Below, in pieces: positions 49,194-57,154 of a DNA stretch of 64,000 bases. The DNA comes from Patescibacteria group bacterium. GTDB taxonomy: Bacteria; Patescibacteriota; Microgenomatia; UBA1406; GWC2-37-13. Within the stretch, counting starts at the first letter, position 1, and the number at the start of each line of letters is the position of its first letter. The translations under genes were made by a program, and so were the position numbers. The DNA lies in contig JAMCST010000016.1 in NCBI GenBank assembly GCA_023380935.1, positions 1 to 64,000 on the forward strand, given 5' to 3'. The notes beneath the pieces are model-generated. The model was not told the origin of the DNA. It saw nothing but the letters and a program-made list of their open reading frames with translations, and did no database searches.

Positions 49194-51554
49194 ATGGATG
49201 TTGTCTATCTGCAAACCCTCGGAGACCGCCTCGTTACCCTGGTCTTCGCCCTGACCGCGCTGGCATTGGCGACAATCATCACTTTTTTATTGCTTTATCT
49301 ACTGATAATCTATATGCGCCTGAAACGGCGCGAGCAGATTTCCCTGGAAATGCTGACCCTGGAGGTACGGATGCAAAAAGACAACGAGATCAAGGTTGAC
49401 GCGGCCGAACAGATGTTTGCTTCGTTTGCCTCGTTGAAAAAGTCGGGGATGTTTTCTTTCCTCGATCTTAACGACGTGCTTGCTTTTGAGATCGTTGGTC
49501 GTCCGTCAGACATCCGTTTTTACGTCTCGGCACCGGCGCGTCTAGTCGATCTGGTGGAAAAAACCATCTATAGCTACTACCCGATGGCCGATGTCCGCCG
49601 GGTCGACGAACCCAACATCTTCAGCGAAACCGGCAAGGTCGCCACCGGATCACTGATCACTAAGGACCTCGCCTATATGCCGTTGAAAACCTATCGCGAC
49701 CTGGCCACCGATCCGCTGGCCGCCATCACCTCGGCCCTGTCAAAAATCAGCACCGGTGAGGGCGCCATGGTTCAGATTCTCATCCGACCGTCCGAAGCCA
49801 AGTGGAAAAAGCAGGGCAAAGCCTATGTTTCCTCGACCAAAAAAACCGAGGCCAACCCGGAAAAAGCCACCTTCAAAACCGATCCCAAGATGCTGGAAAA
49901 AATCGACGAGAAGTGCAGCCGCACCGGTTTTGAAACCGCCATTCGCTTCGTCGTCTCGGCCAGAAACAAGGAAACCGCTTCGGTGCACCTGCGCAACATC
50001 AAAAACGCCTTTACCCAGTTCAACGGCGACCTCAACTCGCTAACCAGCGCCAATACCATGTTCCAGGGCGGTTTTATGATTAACTGCATCTATAAATTTT
50101 TCCCGGTGGTCGAACTGCCATTTTCCCGGTCTTCATCAATTTTGTCCTCGGATGAGTTGGCCAGCATGTTTCATTTTCCCAACAAGACCATCGAAACACC
50201 CCACATCCAGTGGTTAAGGGCCAAGACCGCGCCGGTGGCCGCCGATATTCCCAGCGGCACGAACGACGACACCTTTATCGGCTATGGTTATTACCGCGGC
50301 GTCAAACGGCCGGTAGCGGTCGGCTTTAGAGACCGCCAACGCCACGTCTACATCATCGGCAAGACCGGAACCGGCAAGTCGGAACTGCTCAAGGAGATGA
50401 TCAAACAGGATATCAAGGCCGGCTATGGCGTCTGCGTGATCGACCCCCACGGCGACCTGATCGACGATACGATCCGCTATATCCCGCCGGAGCGGGCCGA
50501 AGACGTTATCTACTTTGACCCGTCCGACACCGAGCGGCCGATGGGCTTGAATTTGCTCGAGGCGAAAACCGAGGAACAACGCCATTTTATCACCACCGCC
50601 ATCATTAATCTGATGTACAAACTGTACGATCCCCAGCGCACCGGCATCATCGGACCGCGCTTCGAACACGCGGTACGCAACGCCATGCTGACGATCATGG
50701 TCGATCCGGGCGCCACCTTTATCGAGGTGGTACGCGTCCTGACCGACGCCAAATATGTCCAGGAACTGCTTCCCCGCGTCCAGGATCCGATCGTCAGGCG
50801 CTACTGGACCGACCAGATCGCCCAAACTTCCGACTTCCACAAATCCGAGGTGTTGGACTACATCGTTTCCAAATTCGGTCGGTTTGTCACCAACAAAACC
50901 ATGCGCAACATCATCGGCCAGTCGCGCTCGTCGTTCGATTTCCGTTCGGCCATGGACGAAGGCAAAATTCTTCTGATTAATCTTTCCAAAGGCAAACTGG
51001 GTGAGGAAAACTCGAGCTTCCTGGGACTGGTGCTAATCCCAAAGATTTTGATGGCGGCGATGAGCCGCCAGGAGATTCCCGAGGAAAAACGGCGGGATTT
51101 TTTCCTTTACGTCGATGAGTTCCAAAACTTTGCCACGCCGGACTTTGCCACCATCCTTTCCGAGGCGAGAAAGTATCACTTGAGCCTGACCGTCGCCAAC
51201 CAGTTTATCGGCCAGATGGACGAGGAGGTAAAAAACGCCGTTTTCGGCAACGTCGGCACGCTGATTTCCTTCCGGGTCGGCGTCACCGATGCCTCGTATA
51301 TCCAGCGCGAGTTCCAGCCGGTCTTCGGCGAGTCTGACCTGATCAATATCGAACGCTTCCATATTTACATGAAAACGATTGTAAATAACGAGCCGGTGCC
51401 GCCATTTTCCGTTGACCTGACCAAGGACTTCAAAAAAATCCAGGCCGCGGCCAATGAGAAAATTGCCCAGGCAGTCATTCAATTATCGCGATTAAAGTAC
51501 GGACGCCCCAGGGAACTGGTTGAGGCGGAAATTGTGCAAAGATCACACTTATGA
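49194..51554 (+). CDS. VirD4/TraG-like ATPase with N-terminal membrane helix
   Basis: 786 residues; TATAAT (49182-49187) ends six bases before the ATG at 49194, so the track's upstream TTG is discarded. Residues 8-38 form the membrane anchor (LVTLVFALTALALATIITFLLLYLLIIYMRL). About 350 residues of uncharacterised soluble region precede the RecA-like core: Walker A HVYIIGKTGTGKSELLKEMI, GVCVIDPHGDLIDD, Walker B DFFLYVDEFQNFATPDF and the ANQFIGQM arginine-finger region. This layout matches the HerA/TraD-like coupling ATPases that are widespread in CPR genomes without conjugation genes. No relaxase or T4SS partner is here. Overlaps the acylphosphatase by 4 bp (ATGA). Confidence 0.85.
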   Translation: MDVVYLQTLGDRLVTLVFALTALALATIITFLLLYLLIIYMRLKRREQISLEMLTLEVRMQKDNEIKVDAAEQMFASFASLKKSGMFSFLDLNDVLAFEIVGRPSDIRFYVSAPARLVDLVEKTIYSYYPMADVRRVDEPNIFSETGKVATGSLITKDLAYMPLKTYRDLATDPLAAITSALSKISTGEGAMVQILIRPSEAKWKKQGKAYVSSTKKTEANPEKATFKTDPKMLEKIDEKCSRTGFETAIRFVVSARNKETASVHLRNIKNAFTQFNGDLNSLTSANTMFQGGFMINCIYKFFPVVELPFSRSSSILSSDELASMFHFPNKTIETPHIQWLRAKTAPVAADIPSGTNDDTFIGYGYYRGVKRPVAVGFRDRQRHVYIIGKTGTGKSELLKEMIKQDIKAGYGVCVIDPHGDLIDDTIRYIPPERAEDVIYFDPSDTERPMGLNLLEAKTEEQRHFITTAIINLMYKLYDPQRTGIIGPRFEHAVRNAMLTIMVDPGATFIEVVRVLTDAKYVQELLPRVQDPIVRRYWTDQIAQTSDFHKSEVLDYIVSKFGRFVTNKTMRNIIGQSRSSFDFRSAMDEGKILLINLSKGKLGEENSSFLGLVLIPKILMAAMSRQEIPEEKRRDFFLYVDEFQNFATPDFATILSEARKYHLSLTVANQFIGQMDEEVKNAVFGNVGTLISFRVGVTDASYIQREFQPVFGESDLINIERFHIYMKTIVNNEPVPPFSVDLTKDFKKIQAAANEKIAQAVIQLSRLKYGRPRELVEAEIVQRSHL

Positions 51555-51850
51555 TGAAACAAGCCCGTCTGTTTGTGCGCGGCGACGTGATTGGCGTTGG
51601 GTTCCGCGCCTGGACCAAGATCCAGGCTAAGATTAACGGTGTTTCCGGCTGGGTACGCAATGTGTTTGACGACGAGACGCGTTTCGGCAAAAACGGCGGA
51701 GTCGAGGCAGTGGTTCAGGGTGACGCGGACAGCGTTGACCGTATAATCGCCTTGATAAAAACCGGCCCGCCGGTGGCCCGCGTCGAGGAGGTAGAGGTGG
51801 TCTGGGAAGAACCCAAGGAAATCATCGAAGATTTTTCCATTCGTAAATAA
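51551..51850 (+). CDS. acyP: Acylphosphatase
   Basis: Hydrolyses carboxyl-phosphate bonds of small acyl phosphates. 99 residues, the normal size. The active-site loop is RGDVIGVGFRAWTKIQA, with the catalytic Arg in GVGFR, and GWVRN supplies the Asn that positions water. The remaining strands VEAVVQGDADSVDRIIALIKTGP fit the ferredoxin-like fold. ATG overlaps the ATPase stop, so expression depends on the preceding gene. Confidence 0.93.
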   Translation: MMKQARLFVRGDVIGVGFRAWTKIQAKINGVSGWVRNVFDDETRFGKNGGVEAVVQGDADSVDRIIALIKTGPPVARVEEVEVVWEEPKEIIEDFSIRK

Positions 51851-51862
51851 TACAATACTATT

Positions 51863-52195
51863 ATGTCAGACGCGTTCTTTTCGCTGGCCTTTAAGGCAAG
51901 TTTTTTAACCCTGCTCGTTTCCAGCCTGCTGGTGGTCTATCACGCCATGCGCTCGGCCAAGACGCTGGGCGGCACACTGGGCCAGGGACTGAAAAAAGTG
52001 GCGGCCGGCACCACTTTGGACACAATCATGATTATTACCTACATGTTGCTGGAACGGGGCGACCGCGGCATACTCAACGACGAACAAATCAGGCTTTTCT
52101 TTGTGACGGTCGGCATCTTCGGCGCCGCTTTGTTGATCGCCGGCTACCTCCAAATTTACCGCATTTCCAAACGCCTCAAACTGTTTACCGTCTAG
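51863..52195 (+). CDS. Small membrane protein of unknown function
   Basis: 110 residues with three likely helices: FKASFLTLLVSSLLVVYHAMRSA, AAGTTLDTIMIITYMLLERGD and LFFVTVGIFGAALLIAGYLQIYRIS. A cluster of basic residues ends the chain (KRLKLFTV). TACAAT (51851-51856) ends six bases before the ATG, another leaderless candidate, so the gene can be transcribed on its own. Family unknown. Confidence 0.72.
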   Translation: MSDAFFSLAFKASFLTLLVSSLLVVYHAMRSAKTLGGTLGQGLKKVAAGTTLDTIMIITYMLLERGDRGILNDEQIRLFFVTVGIFGAALLIAGYLQIYRISKRLKLFTV

Positions 52196-52805
52196 GACCG
52201 GCACGAGGACGGTAGGTAAAAAGGTTTTTAACTACGGAGCGATTACCTATAATTGGTTCTTTTCCCGTCTGCATCATTCCTGGTACAGATACGAGTCGTC
52301 TTCTTTCCCTTTCCCAATTTTTTTGATCGTATCTGCTCCCTTTCTTTAGGTGGGGAGCAACTAAATCCTTTATTAAATCAAAAAGGCGGTGGGGGTCAGC
52401 CAAGTCCGCCTCGCTAACCGTTACCGACCGCTTGTCGGGGCTATAATTTGATAAGTTAATCCCCATGGCTTCTGTAAGCACTGCTACTTCATGGGGCGTT
52501 AAAACTGGTAAAAGCTGCGATATTACCTGTTCATATAGCACCTTAGCCGCTACTAAATCGACATACTCGAACAACCCTAACTCATTCCATTGATAAATTC
52601 CTGCCCGAATAAAATCGAGGGTTAACCGACGAACGGAGTAAAGATTTGCCATAGCCGCAGCCAATAACTGACCGGCTCTTTCAATCGGACACCAACCACC
52701 GTTCCCGTTATCACGAATAAATTCTTCCGGCCTAGACATCAACGATTGATGGATATCGTCACGAATAGAAAGATAATCTCCTAATAACCTATCGCGTTCT
52801 CTCAT
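52185..52805 (-). CDS. Soluble protein of unknown function
   Basis: 206 residues, mainly helical: ERDRLLGDYLSIRDDIHQSLMS, IERAGQLLAAAMANLYSVRRLTLDFIRAG, VDLVAAKVLYEQVISQLLPVLTPHEVAVLTEAMG. The C-terminus is basic (RRRLVSVPGMMQTGKEPIIG ... FTYRPRAGPRR). No family recognised. TAAAAT ends six bases before the ATG at 52805, matching the leaderless pattern and supporting this as a real gene. Convergent 11-bp overlap with the previous gene. Confidence 0.68.
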   Translation of the reverse strand: MRERDRLLGDYLSIRDDIHQSLMSRPEEFIRDNGNGGWCPIERAGQLLAAAMANLYSVRRLTLDFIRAGIYQWNELGLFEYVDLVAAKVLYEQVISQLLPVLTPHEVAVLTEAMGINLSNYSPDKRSVTVSEADLADPHRLFDLIKDLVAPHLKKGSRYDQKNWERERRRLVSVPGMMQTGKEPIIGNRSVVKNLFTYRPRAGPRR

Positions 52806-52932
52806 TGGGCAATTTTAACATAATTGATAAACCAAACCCTCATCACTGATCCTATTTGTGCCGTTAACTTCTACGTATATTCTGCGGGTATGAAGGTGAC
52901 TGTTGCCCGGCGGGCTGATACAATATATATCA

Positions 52933-53382
52933 ATGAAAGTCTTCAATCGCCAATTTAGTCGCAACTTTGAAAAGCTGGAAAGTTATGAAGCCGGCGTTTC
53001 TTTGCTTGGCGCCGAAGTCAAGTCGATCCGCACCGGCAACGTCCGCTTGGAAGACGCGTTTGTCCGCCTGACCAACGAGGAAGCCTTCTTGGTCAACGCC
53101 GACGTGCCCATCTACCGTTTCAGCCGGCCGCAGGGCTATGACTCCCGACGCACCCGCAAGCTGCTACTGCACCGCGACCAGCTTATCCGACTCAAGACCA
53201 AACTCGCCTCGGTCAGTCGGCTGGCCATCGTACCGGTCGCCTGTTACACCAAAGGTCACCTGGTCAAGCTGGAGATCGCCCTCGCCAAAGGCAGACGGAC
53301 AATCGAAAAAAAGAAACTGGAAAAGCAACGCGACATCAAACGCCAGGAGGAGAAAAAGATCAAGGAGTATTTACGCAACTAA
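52933..53382 (+). CDS. smpB: SsrA-binding protein SmpB
   Basis: Binds tmRNA and brings it to stalled ribosomes. The start at 52933 (MKVFNRQFSRNFEKLESYEAGVSLLGAEVKSIR) is the conserved N-terminus; the track start 30 bp earlier is not supported. 149 residues, usual length. VRLEDAFVRLTNEEAFLVNADV, RKLLLHRDQLIRLK and LVKLEIALAKGRRTIEKKKLEKQRDIKRQE match the OB fold and the basic C-terminal tail that enters the mRNA channel. Its last 77 bp recur perfectly at 56022-56098, next to ssrA; see the direct-repeat entries. Confidence 0.96.
   Translation: MKVFNRQFSRNFEKLESYEAGVSLLGAEVKSIRTGNVRLEDAFVRLTNEEAFLVNADVPIYRFSRPQGYDSRRTRKLLLHRDQLIRLKTKLASVSRLAIVPVACYTKGHLVKLEIALAKGRRTIEKKKLEKQRDIKRQEEKKIKEYLRN
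53299..53375 (+). repeat. Direct repeat, copy 1 (3' end of smpB)
   Basis: 77 bp identical to 56022-56098. Similarity continues upstream at a lower level, to about 53258 here and 55981 there. Together the two copies bracket a 2.6-kb block with three genes. Confidence 0.9.
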
Positions 53383-53402
53383 AACCCGATGAAACATACT
53401 TT

Positions 53403-53942
53403 ATGCTTATCCCAACTCATTTAGCCGCAGTTTATTTGCTGTCGAAGGGTTACTGTGAAGGATTGGGTGGTTTGTGTGGCTCCGAATCGGTATTTACTAC
53501 CGTATCGATTATTGGCGCCCTTCTTCCTGACATTGATATCTTTTTTGGCAAAAAGGTCAACGAACATCGTAATACGATTTTTCATACCCCGATCTTTTGG
53601 ATCATTGTTCTTATCCTGCTAAAAATCTACCGTTTTTTTAACCGCAGTCTCACACCATATATCATTGCTATTGGACTAGGAGTATTTTCTCACCTCTTTC
53701 TTGACTGGTTAAGCGGGAGAACCACCGGAATTAGGCTGCTTTACCCAGCTTCAAAAAAACAATACAGCCTTTTCCCAACCGATCCAAAAATAGGAAACGT
53801 AGAAATACTGCCTAACAAACGCAACAAAAAACGCTATTTAAGATGGATGGTTAATTACTTTAATAATCGTTTTTTAGTCGGAGTGGAAATACTCATTTAT
53901 TTTGGTGTTATTTTGATACTATTTTTCGGTAACCGTAAGTAA
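53403..53942 (+). CDS. Membrane-bound metal-dependent hydrolase, YdjM/DUF457 family
   Basis: 179 residues, four hydrophobic helices. The family signature is present: IPTHLAAVYLL, GALLPDIDIFFGKK (PDID), HRNTIFHTPIFW (RxxFHT), FSHLFLDWLSGRTTGIRLLYP (HLxLD) where His and Asp residues should bind metal in the membrane. The best-known member, YdjM, is SOS-regulated in E. coli. Substrate unknown. It begins 21 bp after smpB ends, so it probably reads through from smpB. It is visibly more A+T-rich than smpB, as are the next two genes. Confidence 0.85.
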   Translation: MLIPTHLAAVYLLSKGYCEGLGGLCGSESVFTTVSIIGALLPDIDIFFGKKVNEHRNTIFHTPIFWIIVLILLKIYRFFNRSLTPYIIAIGLGVFSHLFLDWLSGRTTGIRLLYPASKKQYSLFPTDPKIGNVEILPNKRNKKRYLRWMVNYFNNRFLVGVEILIYFGVILILFFGNRK

Positions 53943-53953
53943 CTTAACCATTT

Positions 53954-55150
53954 ATGACGATTGAAAAAACCCGGTCAATAACGACCTGTTTTTATCATGG
54001 TATATATGGTTTTATGCAAGATCATAAACTATTCGGCGCGTGGCAAAGAACTTCAAATCAACATATTAAAGCAATAAGGACACACTTTGGCGCGAAAGAA
54101 AACGCGTCGATCCTCTATTGTGGCACAGCAACAACAAGAAATCCACAGAATGTATACGAAGCGATGATGAGTTTAGGCATTAATCCATTAGTTACAACAC
54201 TAGACTTATCTAGAAAACCTCTCATGGGTCTTGACAGAAAGACTTATCAACCTATGCAGGCAAACGCTGTATCATTGTCTTTTGCTGATCGAAGTTTTGA
54301 TTACGTCACCACCGACTTTTTACTTTCGAAAATGGCGCTTGAGTCTATTATTCTCACTATTCAAGAATGGGGCAGAGTTCTCAATAAAGATGGACTTATT
54401 ACCACAACTACGGGAGTAAGACAATCCGACATTAACTTAACAAATCGGGCTTACGATGAAATCACTAATAGGATTTACGGGATACATTTTCTTCCAATAG
54501 AGCTTCTAAGACAGATATTTTATTCCGCTGGCCTTGAGGTCAGGTTTGAAAAAGCCAAGTTTGATGTAAAACCCTTCATGTATCGTTACCCCGACGAATT
54601 CCTTGTTTTTATCGAGGCAAAACCAATTAAGTCTGAAAATGTGGATATGGTAGAAAAAGCCAAAGAGTTAATACGGGATGGTCTATTAATCTATAAAGCA
54701 ACTCTGTCTGATCCCCATCTTCGTCCTCTAGGCTTTGAAGAAATATTGATAGATTTGATAAATAATAAATTCATTGTTTCCCGACAGGAAAACGGAGAGT
54801 TGCTTGGATTTATTCGTATACAAGAAATGTCTGGTAATTGGTATGAAATTGGGTCGTTATATATTAACCCACTTTATAGAAACACACCGCACCACTACGG
54901 ATCAAGTCTACTTACCCAAGCGGTAAGTGTTGTAAAACAAAAAGGGGGGCAAGCGATTGTTTTTAGTAATAATCAAAGCATTATCAACATGCTGGAGAAA
55001 TTTGGGGCTACAAAACAAAAAATTATTCCGATGGGGCTATTATTACCTTTTATTATCACTAGATTGGCACATAGTAAAAATGTAGGAGATTTTATTTCGA
55101 GTACCATTAATAAAAGAGACAGGTCTATTTATACATTATTCGCGCAGTAA
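53954..55150 (+). CDS. Fusion of class I SAM methyltransferase and GNAT acetyltransferase
   Basis: 398 residues. Residues about 40-215 form a methyltransferase: ASILYCGTATTRNPQNVYEAMMSLG (degenerate motif I), TTLDLSRKPLMGL, ANAVSLSFADRSFDYVTTDFLLSKM and EWGRVLNKDGLITTTTGV. The SAM-binding glycines are weaker than usual, so activity is uncertain. Residues about 235-370 resemble a GNAT: FIVSRQENGELLGFIRIQEMSGNWYEIGSLYINPLYRNTPHHYGSSLLTQAVSVVKQKGGQ, with the R/QxxGxG loop replaced by TPHHYGSSL. The C-terminal 40 residues are hydrophobic and might reach the membrane. 11 bp after the hydrolase; the 3' end overlaps the convergent gene by 15 bp. Confidence 0.72.
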   Translation: MTIEKTRSITTCFYHGIYGFMQDHKLFGAWQRTSNQHIKAIRTHFGAKENASILYCGTATTRNPQNVYEAMMSLGINPLVTTLDLSRKPLMGLDRKTYQPMQANAVSLSFADRSFDYVTTDFLLSKMALESIILTIQEWGRVLNKDGLITTTTGVRQSDINLTNRAYDEITNRIYGIHFLPIELLRQIFYSAGLEVRFEKAKFDVKPFMYRYPDEFLVFIEAKPIKSENVDMVEKAKELIRDGLLIYKATLSDPHLRPLGFEEILIDLINNKFIVSRQENGELLGFIRIQEMSGNWYEIGSLYINPLYRNTPHHYGSSLLTQAVSVVKQKGGQAIVFSNNQSIINMLEKFGATKQKIIPMGLLLPFIITRLAHSKNVGDFISSTINKRDRSIYTLFAQ

Positions 55151-55948
55151 CGGCTTTATAGCCTTTGCCCTTCTTATACAAAGAGGCTTCTTAACAAGAA
55201 CATCGGCGCAGATGTAACTCATACAGGCTATTTTCTGCCAAGCAGGGATATTAAGACTACGAAAAGCACCGACAGCTCGTAATATTTTAAGTAAATTTAA
55301 CCACTTGTCATGATTAAACCTATTTTTGTTATACTCCGTTAATACCTCATCTATATTTGAGACTCCTGTTTTTTTAGACGTCAACGGCAATTTAACAACG
55401 CCAAGTTTCAAATCGTCACCTAACCCTTCTAAACTGCCTAATCTAATATATGCATCTAACAACTCGAATAATGATGAATTCGGTTCAGGTGACCTGCCAT
55501 TCAAGGCAAGAAATAACCCGGTGACGACCGGAACAACTGTACGTAAATTATAATCAGTTATTTCCCTGTCGGATCGCACAACATAACCCTGACAATTAAC
55601 ATCGTCAACGATTGACGATAGTAGTACTTTAACTTGCTCACGAATTTCTTGTTGTGGTACGGCATACCATGGAAGGTTTTGAAAGAATTGTTCCATTGGT
55701 AATGGGTCTTTGGGGGAAAAACCGTCCGCGAGTCTCATTTGTCTGTTAAGAAACGCTAGTTTTTGTGTCTTTGTAAGATCAATCCTTTCATCGGCTTCAT
55801 CATCTACCCATCTAAAGTAAGAAAACATTCCAACAACGAATTGACCTCTATCACCAACCAGGTGGGGTAATGTTTCTAAAACGCGCGCTGCCACATAGGG
55901 ATCTTTACTTGGTCGATATCGATTCCAAACACCCCGAAATTCAATCAT
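55136..55948 (-). CDS. Squalene/phytoene synthase-like protein
   Basis: 270 residues with the two acidic clusters of head-to-head prenyl synthases: FSYFRWVDDEADERID (DxxDE, near residue 50) and LEGLGDDLKLGVVKLPL (usually EDxxxGRxYLP, near 178). The spacing of about 130 residues suits the family. These enzymes join C15 or C20 diphosphates, and CPR bacteria seldom make terpenoids, so a product or substrate from a partner organism is possible. The reaction is not certain because the second cluster has Asp-Asp rather than Asp-xx-Asp. It reads against the other two island genes and ends inside the methyltransferase gene. Confidence 0.7.
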   Translation of the reverse strand: MIEFRGVWNRYRPSKDPYVAARVLETLPHLVGDRGQFVVGMFSYFRWVDDEADERIDLTKTQKLAFLNRQMRLADGFSPKDPLPMEQFFQNLPWYAVPQQEIREQVKVLLSSIVDDVNCQGYVVRSDREITDYNLRTVVPVVTGLFLALNGRSPEPNSSLFELLDAYIRLGSLEGLGDDLKLGVVKLPLTSKKTGVSNIDEVLTEYNKNRFNHDKWLNLLKILRAVGAFRSLNIPAWQKIACMSYICADVLVKKPLCIRRAKAIKPLLRE

Positions 55949-55977
55949 GATGCAATTTTACTATACTATAATGTTTC

Positions 55978-56104
55978 ACAACCTGGACAAACTGTAGATC
56001 GTCCTGGCCAAGGGCCGGCGAACAATCGAAAAAAAGAAACTGGAAAAGCAACGCGACATCAAACGCCAGGAGGAGAAAAAGATCAAGGAGTATTTACGTA
56101 GCTA
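55978..56104 (+). pseudogene. Remnant of smpB 3' end beside ssrA
   Basis: Reads like the last 42 codons of SmpB: NLDKL-stop-IVLAKGRRTIEKKKLEKQRDIKRQEEKKIKEYLRS, ending in TAA. It lacks the rest of the gene, and a TAG replaces a sense codon in the upstream half. The last 77 bp match smpB perfectly while the part before shows about 80% identity, which is odd for a simple duplication. It suggests that smpB and ssrA were once adjacent, as in many bacteria, and that the block 53376-56021 was inserted with a partial duplication. Confidence 0.85.
56022..56098 (+). repeat. Direct repeat, copy 2 (upstream of ssrA)
   Basis: 77 bp identical to 53299-53375. The 64 bp after it lead to ssrA and contain TATAAT (56140-56145). 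Confidence 0.9.
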
Positions 56105-56139
56105 AGTTCCGCCTTCTTTAATTCAGGCCATCATAATGG

Positions 56140-56145
56140 TATAAT
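56140..56145 (+). promoter_or_regulatory. -10 box of ssrA
   Basis: TATAAT, 16 bp upstream of the mature tmRNA 5' end, directly followed by an alternative TATAAC. No good -35 is visible at 17 bp. Confidence 0.5.
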
Positions 56146-56161
56146 ATAACTGTTTCTCAAA

Positions 56162-56553
56162 GGGGATGACAGGCCTCGACGGAAGATTTGCTCTTTGACA
56201 AATGGCTGAGACGAACCTATTGCGTTAAATGGAAAAAATCAAGTGCTAATGATGAAAGTCAGGCAATTGAAGCGTCATACTACAGGAATATGCGATTCGC
56301 ATATGCCCCTGTGATGGCGTAACAATCTCTGTTTAGGATTTTCCCTGGTTCAATCTTAAAATAGAGCTTAACCAACTGGGGTCGGTCAAGGCGGAGTTAC
56401 TGTTTGTCCGCTTCTGAACGATAAACCATCAAACGGCAGCTTATTTGCGTTTATTTGTTTTCACAAATAAGCTTGAGTCAAAAACAATTTATTCTCAGCT
56501 ACAACATTTGCCAGAGGCTCTTTCGGACCCGGGTTCAACTCCCGGCATCTCCA
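56162..56553 (+). ncRNA. ssrA: Transfer-messenger RNA (tmRNA)
   Basis: Rescues stalled ribosomes with SmpB. The 5' end GGGGATG pairs with CATCTCC (56546-56552) as the acceptor stem, followed by a discriminator A; the terminal CCA is not encoded. The T-arm GGACCCGGGTTCAACTCCCGG is close to the end. The tag begins at GCT (56245) and runs to TAA (56320-56322), giving the 25-residue peptide ANDESQAIEASYYRNMRFAYAPVMA, whose ANDE start matches the E. coli tag and whose end is hydrophobic. Helices downstream, such as GCTTATTTGCG...CAAATAAGC, fit the pseudoknot region. A degenerate smpB end lies just upstream. Confidence 0.95.
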
Positions 56554-56670
56554 CACTTCGCCCCTAATGAAGCTAATAGCGAAAGGGGCTACGTGGTGGC
56601 GCAGCCACTAATATTTTTCCAGCCCAATATCTAATCGCGAAGTGTGTCCCTAACGTAGTCCTAACGGGAC
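56552..56670. repeat. Nested inverted repeats after ssrA
   Basis: CACACTTCGC (56552-56561) pairs with GCGAAGTGTG (56637-56646), enclosing GCCCCT/AGGGGC (56560-56565, 56584-56589) and GTGGC/GCCAC (56596-56600, 56604-56608). A further GTCCC/GGGAC pair (56646-56650, 56666-56670) follows. It starts at the last bases of ssrA, so it may be its terminator region or an attachment-like structure. Confidence 0.6.
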
Positions 56671-56749
56671 GAAGTGGGGCGATAAATGATGACCTTTGTT
56701 GTTTATAATCCGTTGACTATAATATTCTTTCACCTACAATACGTTTGAC

Positions 56750-56998
56750 GTGTATTACTGTTATATCCTTAAACTCATAGATAACACTTACTATATCGGC
56801 TATTCCTCAAATTTGAAATCAAGAATCCAAAATCATCAAAGGGGCAGAGTTAAACAAACAAAAAAACTAAGACCGTGTATATTGCTTTACTATGCCGCTT
56901 TTAGTTCCAAGAAAAAGGCGTTAGATTTCGAAAAATATCTGAAAACGCCTTCGGGTTTTGCATTCCGCAATAAAAGACTGATATGTTCGCGTCCTTGA
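56750..56998 (+). CDS. GIY-YIG domain protein (UPF0213-like)
   Basis: 82 residues, GTG start. The domain begins YYCYILKLIDNTYYIGYSSNLKSRIQNHQRG, with the paired YIL and YIG strands and the following Arg, and a late ALDFEKYLKT stretch carrying the Glu that binds metal. This size corresponds to stand-alone single-domain nucleases such as YhbQ; DNA-repair and structure-specific roles are proposed, none proved. TTGACT and TACAAT (16-bp spacing) sit nine bases before the start. Like the smpB/ssrA insert it is A+T-rich relative to its neighbours. Confidence 0.9.
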   Translation: MYYCYILKLIDNTYYIGYSSNLKSRIQNHQRGRVKQTKKLRPCILLYYAAFSSKKKALDFEKYLKTPSGFAFRNKRLICSRP

Positions 56999-57154
56999 TC
57001 AAGCGCCACTACTTTCATACATTTGTTGTCCAGGGCTGAAGTTTTGACCACCAATCCTACACCGGTCATTGGGATTGCCATGATTTGCTATGGTGTTGGC
57101 GCGCTGAGATTGGGCCATGAGATAACTAGCCAATCTTCACGGGCAAAAGCCTGA
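56999..57154. other. Spacer between GIY-YIG gene and ABC exporter
   Basis: Only a 39-codon minus-strand ORF (MAQSQRANTIANHGNP..., stop near 57000) is present, and nothing supports it beyond being open. No repeats or promoter-like boxes stand out. Confidence 0.4.

Noticed and set aside
49194-51554. Conjugative element or prophage because of the VirD4-like ATPase
   Set aside because: No relaxase, pilus, integrase or phage genes around it; such ATPases are common as solitary chromosomal genes in CPR.
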